From CAZNYG01 sp964577205 (GTDB lineage Bacteria > Elusimicrobiota > Endomicrobiia > Endomicrobiales > CAIRNS01): a stretch of 17,457 bases of DNA. Location of the stretch: assembly GCA_964577205.1 (NCBI GenBank), contig CAZNYG010000043.1:1-17457 (forward strand), read 5' to 3'. The notes beneath the pieces are model-generated. The model did not search any database and was not told the DNA's origin. It saw only the letters and a program-made list of their open reading frames with translations. Shown one piece after another: positions 1-6,982 of the stretch; the first letter of the stretch is position 1; each line of letters opens with the position of its first letter. Position numbers and translations under genes: made by a program.

Positions 1-223
1 CTGCCGCGAGATACTGCGCACTATCGCGGTATTCCGTTTCATTCTTCCGGGAAAAGACCTGCAGGCCTGCGGGGGGCGCGAGGTGAACCTGCGCGACCTG
101 CAGTCCTGGATCTTTTACGCCGGCGCCAACGGCATGATGACCGGCGGCTACCTGACCACCGCCGGCCGTTCCGTGGAGCAGGACATCAGGATGATAAAAG
201 ACCTTGGATTAAATGTAAAGTGA
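1..223 (+). CDS. bioB: biotin synthase BioB, C-terminal fragment
   Basis: Only the last 73 codons are in the window, read from base 2 to the TGA at 221-223; the 5' part lies outside. BioB is the radical-SAM iron-sulfur enzyme that inserts sulfur into dethiobiotin, the last step of biotin synthesis. The fragment carries the family's typical C-terminal pattern: CREILRTIAVFRFILP, then a GGRE segment (the Arg position which, from memory, ligates the auxiliary [2Fe-2S] cluster in E. coli BioB), then YAGANGMMTGGYLTTAGR and a closing MIKDLGL. The catalytic CxxxCxxC motif is upstream of the window and cannot be checked. The last residues (NVK) and the stop codon are encoded by an AT-rich repeat word unlike the GC-rich body of the gene, so the extreme C-terminus may have been supplied by repeat DNA. 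It is the first visible gene of a same-strand bio operon. Confidence 0.93.
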   Translation, partial: CREILRTIAVFRFILPGKDLQACGGREVNLRDLQSWIFYAGANGMMTGGYLTTAGRSVEQDIRMIKDLGLNVK

Positions 224-347
224 AAAATGTAAAGTGTAAAACGGGACAAATGAAAATAAATCCAGGCTTTCAGCTCCAAAGCGTTATTCTGTAACCAATT
301 CTAAGTCTTTGCCGTTGATTTTTACATTTTACACTTTACATTTTTCA
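221..347. repeat. 21-bp perfect inverted repeat in bioB-reductase spacer
   Basis: The left arm 221-241 and the right arm 327-347 are exact reverse complements over 21 bp, built on the AT-rich word aaaatgtaaagtgtaaaa, with an 85-nt interval between them. The first three bases of the left arm are the TGA stop of bioB. A transcript could fold into a long stem, but no T-tract follows, so an intrinsic terminator is not indicated. The right arm is also part of a longer inverted pair with 1092-1137. Between the arms (242-326) I see no gene. Confidence 0.9.
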
Positions 348-349
348 TT
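303..349. repeat. left arm of 46/47-bp inverted repeat flanking the reductase gene
   Basis: Bases 303-349 are the reverse complement of 1092-1137 except for a single A/T-run length difference (five versus four A in the other arm). The arms lie immediately outside and just at the end of the SDR gene (365-1096). Weaker similarity continues outward to about 292 and 1149 through a shared attggt block. AT-rich composition contrasts with the GC-rich genes around it. Confidence 0.92.
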
Positions 350-364
350 TCTATTGGTAATGCT

Positions 365-1096
365 ATGGCTTCTAAAACAATATTAATTACCGGCGGATCG
401 AGGGGGATCGGGAGTGAAGTGGCGCGCGAGTTCGGGCGCCAGGGGTGCCGCGTGTACGCGGGATACCGCGCGGAAAAGGAAAAAGCCGAGGCGGTTTGCC
501 GCGACATAGTTGCCGCGGGCGGTCAGGCTCAAGCTGTACAGGCCGATGTGTCCCGTTCTGACGAGGTACGGCGCGTGGTTGAAACCGTCGCGGCGGAAAG
601 CGGAGGCATCGACGTTCTGGTACACTGCGCGGCGGTGGCCCGGGACCGGAGCATCCTTCGGATGTCGGACGAAGAATGGGATACCGTTATCCGCACGGAC
701 CTGGACGGATCGTTTTACCTCCTTCGGGAATGCGCTAAGAACATGATACGGAAAGAACAGGGTTCGATCATATTGATTTCGTCTATAGCGGGAAAACGCG
801 GCGCGCCGGGAGCTGCCAATTACGCGGCGGCCAAGGCCGGCGTCCTGTCGCTGGTCAAGAGCGCGGCGCTTGAGCTCGGGCGGTACAATATCCGGGTGAA
901 CGGCGTCCTGCCCGGATTCCATCTTACGGACATGGGGCAGGCTGTCCCGCCGGAATATGCGGAACGCGCCCGGCTGGAAAGCCCGCTGGGAGTGTCCACC
1001 GACCTGGGCGAGCTTACCCGTTTCATCGTTTTCCTGTCCGGCATGACGACGATCACCGGCCAGGTTTTCAACTGGGATTCCAGAATACTGCAATGA
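365..1096 (+). CDS. SDR-family 3-oxoacyl-ACP reductase-like protein in biotin operon
   Basis: A 243-residue classical short-chain dehydrogenase/reductase, the normal length for FabG. The start MASKTILITGGSRGIG places the NAD(P)-binding GGSRGIG at residues 10-16; Ser140, Tyr153 and Lys157 (YAAAK) form the catalytic set; PGFHLTDM (184-191 region) matches the FabG PG motif. The likely role is NAD(P)H-dependent reduction of a 3-oxoacyl thioester in the cytoplasm. Three departures from housekeeping FabG are visible. NNAG is replaced by HCAA (87-90). The active-site Asn of the TNL segment is Asp112. The C-terminus ends in a VFNWDSRIL tail instead of the usual GG(M). No convincing Shine-Dalgarno precedes ATG 365. 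Its position between bioB and a ketosynthase-like gene suggests work on a pimeloyl precursor rather than bulk fatty acid synthesis; this is inference. It could also be a generic FabG paralogue. Confidence 0.85.
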   Translation: MASKTILITGGSRGIGSEVAREFGRQGCRVYAGYRAEKEKAEAVCRDIVAAGGQAQAVQADVSRSDEVRRVVETVAAESGGIDVLVHCAAVARDRSILRMSDEEWDTVIRTDLDGSFYLLRECAKNMIRKEQGSIILISSIAGKRGAPGAANYAAAKAGVLSLVKSAALELGRYNIRVNGVLPGFHLTDMGQAVPPEYAERARLESPLGVSTDLGELTRFIVFLSGMTTITGQVFNWDSRILQ

Positions 1097-1137
1097 AAAA
1101 TGTAAAGTGTAAAATGTAAAATCAACGGCAAAGACTT
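1092..1137. repeat. right arm of inverted repeat flanking the reductase gene
   Basis: This arm pairs with 303-349 (46 of 47 positions, one single-base indel) and shares the aaaatgtaaagtgtaaaa word with 221-241 in direct orientation. The TGA stop of the reductase (1094-1096) lies inside the arm, and the arm fills nearly all of the 56-bp spacer before the ketosynthase-like gene. It leaves little room for a ribosome binding site of its own. Confidence 0.92.
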
Positions 1138-1152
1138 TGCATTGGTGTTATC

Positions 1153-2274
1153 ATGAACAGAGTCGTCGTGACAGGTATCGGGCTGGTGACGCCGCTGGGG
1201 GTTGGCAGGGAAAAGACCTGGCAGGCGCTTCTTAACGGGCAAAGCGGCGTGCGTGAGGGACGTGAGTCCGGTTTCCCATGCCTGAGCGCGCCGGTGCGCG
1301 ATCTGGATGTCCCGCCGACTACGCGCATGCTTTCAATGAGTTTTCTCGCGGCGGCCGAAGCGCTCCGCGACAGCGGGCTCGATGTGCGGCTCATGGGCTC
1401 CGATCGCATCGGATGCACGGTAAGCGCCAGCAAACCGAACCTGTACGCTCACACGCACACGCTGGATACCCTCAGTACCGATACGCTTGGACGGCAGCTT
1501 TATCGCGTCTTCGGCCTGGGAGGGCCGCTGCGCAACATCGTGGCCGCCTGCGCTACCGGGACCAATGCCATCATACTCGGCGCGCAATGGATCCAGCAGG
1601 GGATATGCGACGCGGTTATCGCCGGCGCGGCGGAATCGTCCCTGGCGCCGCTTTACATGGCCGGATTCCGCAGTCTGGGCGTGCTCGGAGAAAAAGCCGT
1701 CAAACCGTTCGACCGGCAAAGGGAAGGGTTTGCCATGGGCGAAGGGGCGGGGATCGTCATTCTAGAACGCCGTGATTCCGCGCTTCTCCGCGGGGCGAAG
1801 GTCTATGGCGAGGTCGCCGGATATGCCATCGCGAATGATTTTCATCACGCGGTCGCTTTTGCGCCTGACGGTTCGTCCATCAGCAGCGCCATACGCCGCG
1901 CTATGGATAAAGGCGGCACGGAAGCCGTCGATTACATAAACGCGCACGGGACGGCGACACTGCTGAACGATGTCATTGAAACACGCGGCATACGCGGCGC
2001 GCTTGGAAAGAAAGCGCGCGATGTTTCGATCTCGTCGACGAAAGCCGCGACCGGGCACCTGCTGGGCGCGTCGGGAGCGGTGGAGGCGTCCTTCGCGCTG
2101 CTTGCCCTGAGGGATAACGTCGTGCCGCCCACCTTGAATCTGCAGGAACCGGACCCGGAGTGCGATCTCGACTATACTCCGGGAAAACCGCGGTTCCGCC
2201 CGGTGAATACCGCGATGTCGCTCTCATTCGGTTTCGGCGGCCAGATAGGCGTGATAACGGTAACAAAAGTATAG
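1153..2274 (+). CDS. beta-ketoacyl-ACP synthase (FabF/KAS II-like) in biotin operon
   Basis: A 373-residue thiolase-fold condensing enzyme. The start MNRVVVTGIGLVTPLG is the classic KAS I/II N-terminus. The catalytic Cys is Cys133 in AACATG, His265 is in NAHGTAT, Lys297 in SSTKAATG and His302 in TGHLLGASGAVE, so the Cys-His-His set and conserved Lys are intact and decarboxylative Claisen condensation of malonyl-ACP is expected. It is about 40 residues shorter than E. coli FabF, mainly in the segment before the nucleophile (around residues 90-120), which in FabF contributes to the acyl pocket and dimer interface. The terminal motif reads LSFGFGGQIG instead of NSFGFGGTN. Placement between the reductase and bioF suggests a specialised chain-forming role for the pimeloyl moiety, by analogy with the KAS III-like BioZ; that role is inference. 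No strong ribosome binding site is visible ahead of ATG 1153. Confidence 0.88.
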   Translation: MNRVVVTGIGLVTPLGVGREKTWQALLNGQSGVREGRESGFPCLSAPVRDLDVPPTTRMLSMSFLAAAEALRDSGLDVRLMGSDRIGCTVSASKPNLYAHTHTLDTLSTDTLGRQLYRVFGLGGPLRNIVAACATGTNAIILGAQWIQQGICDAVIAGAAESSLAPLYMAGFRSLGVLGEKAVKPFDRQREGFAMGEGAGIVILERRDSALLRGAKVYGEVAGYAIANDFHHAVAFAPDGSSISSAIRRAMDKGGTEAVDYINAHGTATLLNDVIETRGIRGALGKKARDVSISSTKAATGHLLGASGAVEASFALLALRDNVVPPTLNLQEPDPECDLDYTPGKPRFRPVNTAMSLSFGFGGQIGVITVTKV

Positions 2275-2291
2275 AGACAAAAGGCGACGCA

Positions 2292-2376
2292 GGACACGGG
2301 ACGCTGGACGCAGGATCACGACAATAAAGCAAAAGCGGCTTTCAATCCTGTATCCAGCGTCCAGAGTCCAGTGTCC
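2292..2376. repeat. imperfect inverted repeat in ketosynthase-bioF spacer
   Basis: The left arm 2292-2316 and right arm 2345-2376 are imperfect reverse complements. The core ggacgctgga (2299-2308) pairs exactly with 2353-2362, and ggacac and aggat blocks match at the ends; the right arm is about 7 bases longer. The interval is 28 nt. The word composition (ggacgcaggacac, tccagcgtcc) differs from the AT-rich repeat at the upstream junctions. A related 11-base word, gtgtcctgcgt, recurs at 17355-17365. Confidence 0.75.
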
Positions 2377-2388
2377 GTCTTTGATCAT

Positions 2389-3546
2389 ATGAACAAAACT
2401 CTACGGCAGGAGATCGATGCTTTACGCGACAAGGGGTTGGAGCGGCGCCTGCGTATTATTTCTTCGGCGCCGGACCGCCTGCTGGAGATCGACAACAGGA
2501 CTTTTCTGAATTTTTCTTCGAACAATTATTTGTCGCTGGCATGCCATCCGGAAGTCAAGGCTGCCGCCGCCGCCGCCGTGGAACGGTACGGGGCGGGAGG
2601 CACCTCTTCGCGGCTTATTTCAGGGACGCTGGATATACACGCGGCGCTTGAATCGAAGATAGCGTCGTTCAAGCATACGGAAGCCGCGCTGGTCTTTCCC
2701 AGCGGGTTCCAGACGAATACCGGTATCATCGCGTCGCTGCTCGCCGCGGGCGACTGCGTCATCATGGACCGTTTGAACCATGCGTCCCTGTGGGACGGGG
2801 CGAAACTGTCCGGCGCCCGCGTGTTCATCTATCCCCACCGCGACATGAACGGCCTGGAGAAAACGCTGAAGCGCGCGCGCGCCGGATACCGCAGAAAGCT
2901 TATCGTCACGGACAGCCTGTTCTCCATGGACGGCGACCGGGCTCCGCTGAAAGACATCGTCGCGCTGGCGCGCAAGCACGATGCCTGGACCATGATAGAC
3001 GAGGCGCACGCCACCGGTATTTTCGGCGCACAGGGCAGCGGCCTCGCCGAAGAATGCGGGGTCGCCGGCAGCGTGGACATCATCATGGGAACGCTTTCCA
3101 AGGCGCTGGGATCGCAGGGCGGATTTGTGTGCGGCTCCCATGATTTTATAGAATATCTCATAAATCGCGGCAGGCCGTTCATCTATACAACGTCGCTAGC
3201 GCCGGCGAACTGCGCCGCGGCTCTTGCCGCGATAGGCATAGTGGAACGTGAACCCGGGCGGAGAACAGCGCTTCTGGAGAAAGCCAGGGGCCTGCGCGCG
3301 AAACTGCGGGCCATCGGGTTTTCCACCGGCGATTCGGAAAGCCAGATCGTGCCCTTCATGGTCGGTCCGGTCACCGAGGCCGTCAGCCTCTCGGCCCAAC
3401 TCTGGCGCGACGGCATATTCGCGCCCGCGATCCGTCCTCCGACCGTGCCCGAAGGCGAGTGCCGCCTGCGGTTCTCCCTTATGAGCGGCCATACGGAGGA
3501 AGACATTTCACGATTGGTTGAGAGCATAATAAAAGAAAGTGAGTAA
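2389..3546 (+). CDS. bioF: 8-amino-7-oxononanoate synthase BioF
   Basis: A PLP-dependent alpha-oxoamine synthase that condenses a pimeloyl thioester with L-alanine to give KAPA (8-amino-7-oxononanoate), the first ring-assembly step of biotin synthesis. From ATG 2389 it is 385 residues, matching the usual BioF length. Visible motifs: FLNFSSNNYLSL near the N-terminus, GAGGTSSRLISGT, LNHASLWDG (His stacking on PLP), DSLFSMDGD, DEAHATG (residues 204-210) and GTLSKALGSQGG with the Schiff-base lysine at residue 238. An in-frame GTG at 2371 would add six residues (MSVFDH), but it lies inside the right arm of an inverted repeat and has no better ribosome binding site, so ATG 2389 is preferred. The C-terminal KESE-stop is encoded in the left arm of the next inverted repeat. 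The gene lies 114 bp after the ketosynthase-like gene on the same strand. Confidence 0.95.
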   Translation: MNKTLRQEIDALRDKGLERRLRIISSAPDRLLEIDNRTFLNFSSNNYLSLACHPEVKAAAAAAVERYGAGGTSSRLISGTLDIHAALESKIASFKHTEAALVFPSGFQTNTGIIASLLAAGDCVIMDRLNHASLWDGAKLSGARVFIYPHRDMNGLEKTLKRARAGYRRKLIVTDSLFSMDGDRAPLKDIVALARKHDAWTMIDEAHATGIFGAQGSGLAEECGVAGSVDIIMGTLSKALGSQGGFVCGSHDFIEYLINRGRPFIYTTSLAPANCAAALAAIGIVEREPGRRTALLEKARGLRAKLRAIGFSTGDSESQIVPFMVGPVTEAVSLSAQLWRDGIFAPAIRPPTVPEGECRLRFSLMSGHTEEDISRLVESIIKESE

Positions 3547-3657
3547 GGAATGCCGGAAAAACATAAAGCTGGGAATGTACAGACAAGATCACGATTCGAG
3601 ATTATCTTTGCCGATAAATTGCAGGTAAAAAGGTTTTTATGTTCACTTACTCACTTT
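3536..3657. repeat. 12-bp inverted repeat in bioF-bioD spacer
   Basis: The word aaagtgagtaag at 3536-3547, which contains the TAA stop of bioF, is exactly complementary to cttactcacttt at 3646-3657, ten bases before the bioD ribosome binding region ends. The intervening 98 nt (3548-3645) hold no supported gene. The arms are shorter than at the upstream junctions, so chance is less firmly excluded, but the layout (stop codon in the left arm, right arm just before the next gene) is the same. Confidence 0.7.
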
Positions 3658-3671
3658 AACAGGGAGCCATC

Positions 3672-4313
3672 ATGTACAAAGGCATTTTTATTACCGGGAC
3701 CGACACGGGCGTGGGGAAGACCTACATCGCGGCGGCGCTCGCGCAGGCGTTGAAGCAGCGCGGGGTTTCCGCGGGCGTCATGAAACCGATAGCGTCCGGG
3801 GACCGGGACGACATTAAAAAACTGCTGGAAGCGGCCGATATCGACGAGAACCTCGAACGGGTCAACCCGCTGTTCCTCAAGTATCCGCTGGCGCCTCTCA
3901 TAGCGGCGCGGCTGTCCGGAAAGAATATCGACCTGAACCTCGTGTGGAAGAATTACGCGCTGCTGAAAAAGAAATACGAGTTCATGATCGTGGAAGGCGC
4001 GGGCGGGCTGCTGACTCCGATAAAGAAGAATTATTCCGTGCTGGACATGATAAAACATTTCGGGCTTCCTGTAATAGTGGTTGCGCGGCCGTACCTCGGC
4101 ACTATAAACCATACGCTGCTTACCGTGGACAAATTGCGTCAGCACAAGGTGGCGGTAGCCGGCATCATCATGAGCTGCTCGCAGAACACGACGCTGGCCG
4201 AGCAGACCAATCCTTCTCTCATAGAAGAGCTTACGGGCCTGCCGGTGCTCGATGTGCCCTGCAAGCAGGAGATCGACCTGGACAAGGACCTATGGATCAT
4301 CGGCGAAAAATAG
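3672..4313 (+). CDS. bioD: dethiobiotin synthetase BioD
   Basis: ATP-dependent carboxylase that closes the ureido ring of DAPA to form dethiobiotin. It is 213 residues, close to the family's usual 220-230. The P-loop GTDTGVGKT is at residues 9-17, the substrate-binding lysine in VMKPIASG at about residue 38, and the EGAGGLLTP motif at 108-116; LGTINHTLLT follows the usual BioD pattern. The ATG at 3672 is preceded by agggag at 3661-3666, an adequate ribosome binding site. The C-terminal part past residue 170 is short, with CSQNTTLAEQTN in place of the usual nucleotide-specificity N-x-x-x segment, but nothing essential appears missing. Its last 22 bases overlap the start of bioA, implying translational coupling. 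Confidence 0.95.
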   Translation: MYKGIFITGTDTGVGKTYIAAALAQALKQRGVSAGVMKPIASGDRDDIKKLLEAADIDENLERVNPLFLKYPLAPLIAARLSGKNIDLNLVWKNYALLKKKYEFMIVEGAGGLLTPIKKNYSVLDMIKHFGLPVIVVARPYLGTINHTLLTVDKLRQHKVAVAGIIMSCSQNTTLAEQTNPSLIEELTGLPVLDVPCKQEIDLDKDLWIIGEK

Positions 4314-5791
4314 CCCTGATAAAAGACGATAAGAAATATATCTGGCACCCGTTCACTCAGATGGCCGACTGGGTAAGGGACGAGCCGGCGCCTCCTTTGA
4401 TGATCGCCTCGGGCCGGGGCGTTTATCTTTATGACGTTGATGGAAAACGGTATCTGGATGGAGTATCGTCCCTGTGGACGACGCTGCACGGGCACCGGGT
4501 ACCGGAGATCGATGCCGCGCTGCGAAGGCAGATTACAACCATCGCGCACAGCACTTTCCTCGGACTGACGCACGAACCGGCGATACGCCTCGCGCGGGAA
4601 CTGGTCCGGATCGCCCCCGAAGGGCTGTCGCGCGTTTTCTACTCGGACAACGGTTCTACAGCCGTGGAGGCCGCGCTCAAGATGGCCTGCCAGTACTGGC
4701 TGCAGAAAGAAGGCGCAACAAAACGGACAACATTCCTTGCCCTGCGCAACGCCTATCACGGCGACACGATCGGCTCCGTCTCGGTCGGCGGCATGGACCT
4801 GTTCCACGCCAAGTTCCGTCCGCTGCTGTTCAAGCCGTATTTCGCGCCGTCCCCGTATTGCTACCGGTGTGCCCATAAAGGCAGCGGGCAGCAATCAGCG
4901 ATCAGCAGTCAGCAAACGGCGTTCAAAAAACACCAGCGGCGGATGAAGTGCAAAGGACAATGCCTTTCCGCCGTGGAGAACATCCTCGAACGGCACAGCG
5001 GGAAAATAGCGGCAGCCATTATCGAGCCCATGATACAGGCGGCGGCCGGTTTCCTGGCCATGCCTCCCGGGTACATGAAAGGTTTTGAACAGCTTATGCG
5101 GCGCTACGGCGTGCTGCTTATCTGCGACGAAGTGGCGACCGGTTTCGGGCGCACCGGAAAAATGTTCGCGGTAGAGCACGAGAGGATCAAGCCGGATCTC
5201 ATGTGCCTGTCCAAGGCCATCACCGGCGGTTACCTGCCGCTCGCGGCTACGTTGACGACCGAAGAAGTGTACCGGGCCTTCCTGGGCCGCTACGGGGATT
5301 TTAAAACGTTCTTCCACGGGCATACTTACACCGCCAATCCGCTGGGATGCGCCGCGGCGCTGGCCAATCTTGAAATATTCAGAAAGAAGAAAGTCCTGAG
5401 TAGCGCGGCGCGGAAACTGGAGCGCCTGGACCGTGAACTGGCCGCGCTGGCCGGGCTGCCCATGGTGGGCGAGATACGGCGCGCCGGCTTCATGACCGGT
5501 ATCGAGCTGGTAAAGGACAGACTTACCGGGGAAGAGTTCGATCCTTCCCTGAAGATCGGCGCGAGGGTATGCGCCGCGTGCCGTCCCCGCGGGCTGCTGA
5601 TCCGTCCGCTCGGCGACGTGGTAACGCTCCTGCCGCCCATCGGCATTTCGGAACGCCAGATCACGGCGATGATCGGCATTCTTCGTGACGTGCTCACGGC
5701 ACAATTTTCATCGTTCGCGGCGTCCGCCGTCCGGCCGCGGAAAAAGGACCTATCATGCGCATCATCATCAAGGTCGGTACCAACCTTCTGA
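4292..5791 (+). CDS. bioA: DAPA aminotransferase BioA with inserted segment
   Basis: Class III PLP aminotransferase converting KAPA to 7,8-diaminononanoate. The chosen start, ATG 4292, gives MDHRRKIALIKDDKKYIWHPFTQM, matching BioA N-termini (W-x-P-x-T-Q-M), and has aagga a few bases upstream. Key sites: DNGSTAVEAALK (119-130), NAYHGDT (153-159), CDEVATGFGRTG (278-289), PLP lysine 308 in LSKAITGGYLPLAAT, and HGHTYTANPLGCAAA (342-356). At 499 residues it is longer than the usual 430-460. Two causes are visible: an extra segment of roughly 20 residues between Cys-pair CYRC (190-193) and KCKGQC (219-224), containing GQQSAISSQQTA, and a C-terminal tail past residue 470 that runs over the start of proB by 37 bp. 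In relatives the two Cys pairs are, to my memory, only about 7-10 residues apart. Confidence 0.94.
   Translation: MDHRRKIALIKDDKKYIWHPFTQMADWVRDEPAPPLMIASGRGVYLYDVDGKRYLDGVSSLWTTLHGHRVPEIDAALRRQITTIAHSTFLGLTHEPAIRLARELVRIAPEGLSRVFYSDNGSTAVEAALKMACQYWLQKEGATKRTTFLALRNAYHGDTIGSVSVGGMDLFHAKFRPLLFKPYFAPSPYCYRCAHKGSGQQSAISSQQTAFKKHQRRMKCKGQCLSAVENILERHSGKIAAAIIEPMIQAAAGFLAMPPGYMKGFEQLMRRYGVLLICDEVATGFGRTGKMFAVEHERIKPDLMCLSKAITGGYLPLAATLTTEEVYRAFLGRYGDFKTFFHGHTYTANPLGCAAALANLEIFRKKKVLSSAARKLERLDRELAALAGLPMVGEIRRAGFMTGIELVKDRLTGEEFDPSLKIGARVCAACRPRGLLIRPLGDVVTLLPPIGISERQITAMIGILRDVLTAQFSSFAASAVRPRKKDLSCASSSRSVPTF
4881..4921 (+). repeat. repeat-like word inserted in frame in bioA
   Basis: The stretch built of cagc/tcagc units (gcaatcagcgatcagcagtc) encodes GSGQQSAISSQQTA, residues 197-210 of BioA. 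It has an internally reiterated composition (atcagc, gcagtcagc) unlike the flanking codons. It occurs exactly where BioA is longer than the family. Similar agcaatcagc/gatcagc words are known to me as dispersed intergenic repeats in uncultivated bacteria; that parallel is from memory. Confidence 0.55.
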
Positions 5792-6840
5792 CCGGCAGGG
5801 ACGGAACGCTGAACACCGCGCGCGTGCGGAGCCTCGCCGGGGAGATCCTCGCGCTTAAAAAAGACGGATGCCAGGTCGTGCTGGTCAGTTCCGGCGCGAT
5901 CGGAGCGGGCATGGGCCGCATGGGCCTGTCGAAACGGCCGGACGAACTCCGCGCGAAACAGGCGCTCGCCGCCATCGGACAGCCTCTGCTGATGCACGCG
6001 TACGAAACGGTGTTCGCGAAGCTCGGCATTACGGTGGCGCAGGTACTGCTTACCCGGCAGGATTTCGACGACCGGCAACGGTATATCAACGCGCGCAACA
6101 CGATGCTGGCGCTGCTCGAATACGGCGCTGTACCCATCATCAACGAGAACGATACCGTCGCGGTGGACGAGATAAAGATCGGGGAGAACGACACTCTCTC
6201 CGCTCTGGTCGCCGCGAAGATAGGCGCCGATCATCTGATCATTTTCACCGATGTCGACGGGTTGTATAAAGGGGTTCCCGGCATAAGCGAAATGATACCG
6301 GTGGTGGAAAGGATCACGCCCGAGATAGAAGCCTGCGCGTCCGGCGTATCCGGCAGCGGCAAAGGCGTCGGCGGGATGAAGACGAAACTTGCCGCCGCCA
6401 AAATAGCCACCACTGCCGGAGTGAAAATGACAATTGCCAACGGCGGCGTACCTGGGGCGTTGCGGAGGATTGTGGCTGGCGAACAGGTGGGAACACTTTT
6501 CGTTCCTCGCAAACACCTTGACGCCCGAAAATGCTGGATAGCGTTCGGCGCGCGGTGCAGGGGGCGCATCCTCATCGACAGCGGCGCGGTAGCTCCCCTG
6601 GTTCAGAAAGGGAAAAGCCTGCTTCCTTCAGGTATCGTGAGCGTGGAAGGCAGGTTTAAGCCCGGAGATACGGTCAGCGTGATAGCGCCCGATAAAAGAG
6701 AGGTCGCGCGCGGCCTGACCTATTTTTCCGCCGAGGATATCGACCGCATCAAGGGAAAGAAGACCGCGGAGATGCGGAAGATCATTCCCGGCGCCGGGTA
6801 TGAGGAAGTGATCCACCGGGACAATTTGGTTATCCTGTAG
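5755..6840 (+). CDS. proB: glutamate 5-kinase ProB with PUA domain
   Basis: Phosphorylates L-glutamate to glutamyl-5-phosphate, the first step of proline synthesis, in the cytoplasm. The 361 residues match the full-length two-domain form. Amino-acid kinase domain: Lys6 in IIKVGTN, SSGAIGAG (45-52), NENDTVAVDE (130-139), GENDTLSA (143-150), TDVDGLY (165-171) and GGMKTK (206-211). A C-terminal PUA domain spans about 268-345 (RILIDSGA, LLPSGIVSVEG, FKPGDTVSV). ATG 5755 follows aagga at about 5744-5748. The start overlaps the end of bioA by 37 bp, so it is probably co-transcribed and translationally coupled with the biotin genes, although proline and biotin pathways share no step. No proA is visible; the strand continues into a separate promoter region. 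Confidence 0.95.
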   Translation: MRIIIKVGTNLLTGRDGTLNTARVRSLAGEILALKKDGCQVVLVSSGAIGAGMGRMGLSKRPDELRAKQALAAIGQPLLMHAYETVFAKLGITVAQVLLTRQDFDDRQRYINARNTMLALLEYGAVPIINENDTVAVDEIKIGENDTLSALVAAKIGADHLIIFTDVDGLYKGVPGISEMIPVVERITPEIEACASGVSGSGKGVGGMKTKLAAAKIATTAGVKMTIANGGVPGALRRIVAGEQVGTLFVPRKHLDARKCWIAFGARCRGRILIDSGAVAPLVQKGKSLLPSGIVSVEGRFKPGDTVSVIAPDKREVARGLTYFSAEDIDRIKGKKTAEMRKIIPGAGYEEVIHRDNLVIL

Positions 6841-6855
6841 CGGCAAAATAAATCA

Positions 6856-6884
6856 TTGACGTTTCGTCTTCCGTCTGTTATATA
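6856..6884 (+). promoter_or_regulatory. sigma70-type promoter for the CheX-like gene
   Basis: TTGACG (6856-6861) is separated by exactly 17 bp from TATATA (6879-6884), close to the consensus at both boxes. It lies 16 bp after the proB stop and predicts a start near 6891 with a leader of about 90 nt. It indicates that the downstream gene is transcribed independently of the bio-proB operon, although no terminator separates them. Confidence 0.7.
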
Positions 6885-6982
6885 GAATGCAGACCCTTTC
6901 ACGGCTTGCGCACGGGCATCTTCAAGAATGAGATAACGACGCGCGCGGTTTTGCGCCGTGATGGAACGTCCCGGAGGAAGGT

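Noticed and set aside
213..1137. CRISPR-like array from the recurring aaaatgtaaagtgtaaaa word
   Set aside because: Only three copies, in mixed orientation, at irregular distances and overlapping gene ends.
2371..2388. GTG start for bioF
   Set aside because: The codon is inside the right arm of an inverted repeat and would add six residues not typical of BioF; ATG 2389 gives the normal length.
3550..3753. Small + strand open frame of 67 codons between bioF and bioD
   Set aside because: No ribosome binding site, runs across the inverted repeat and into bioD in another frame, and has no recognisable motif.
3944..4291. Upstream extension of the bioA reading frame through most of bioD
   Set aside because: It is the alternate frame of bioD, whose P-loop and EGAGG motifs are intact; BioA homology begins at ATG 4292 with a ribosome binding site.
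5326..6516. Long minus-strand open frame opposite bioA/proB
   Set aside because: Antisense shadow of two well-supported genes in high-GC DNA; the translation is low in hydrophobic pattern and shows no motif.
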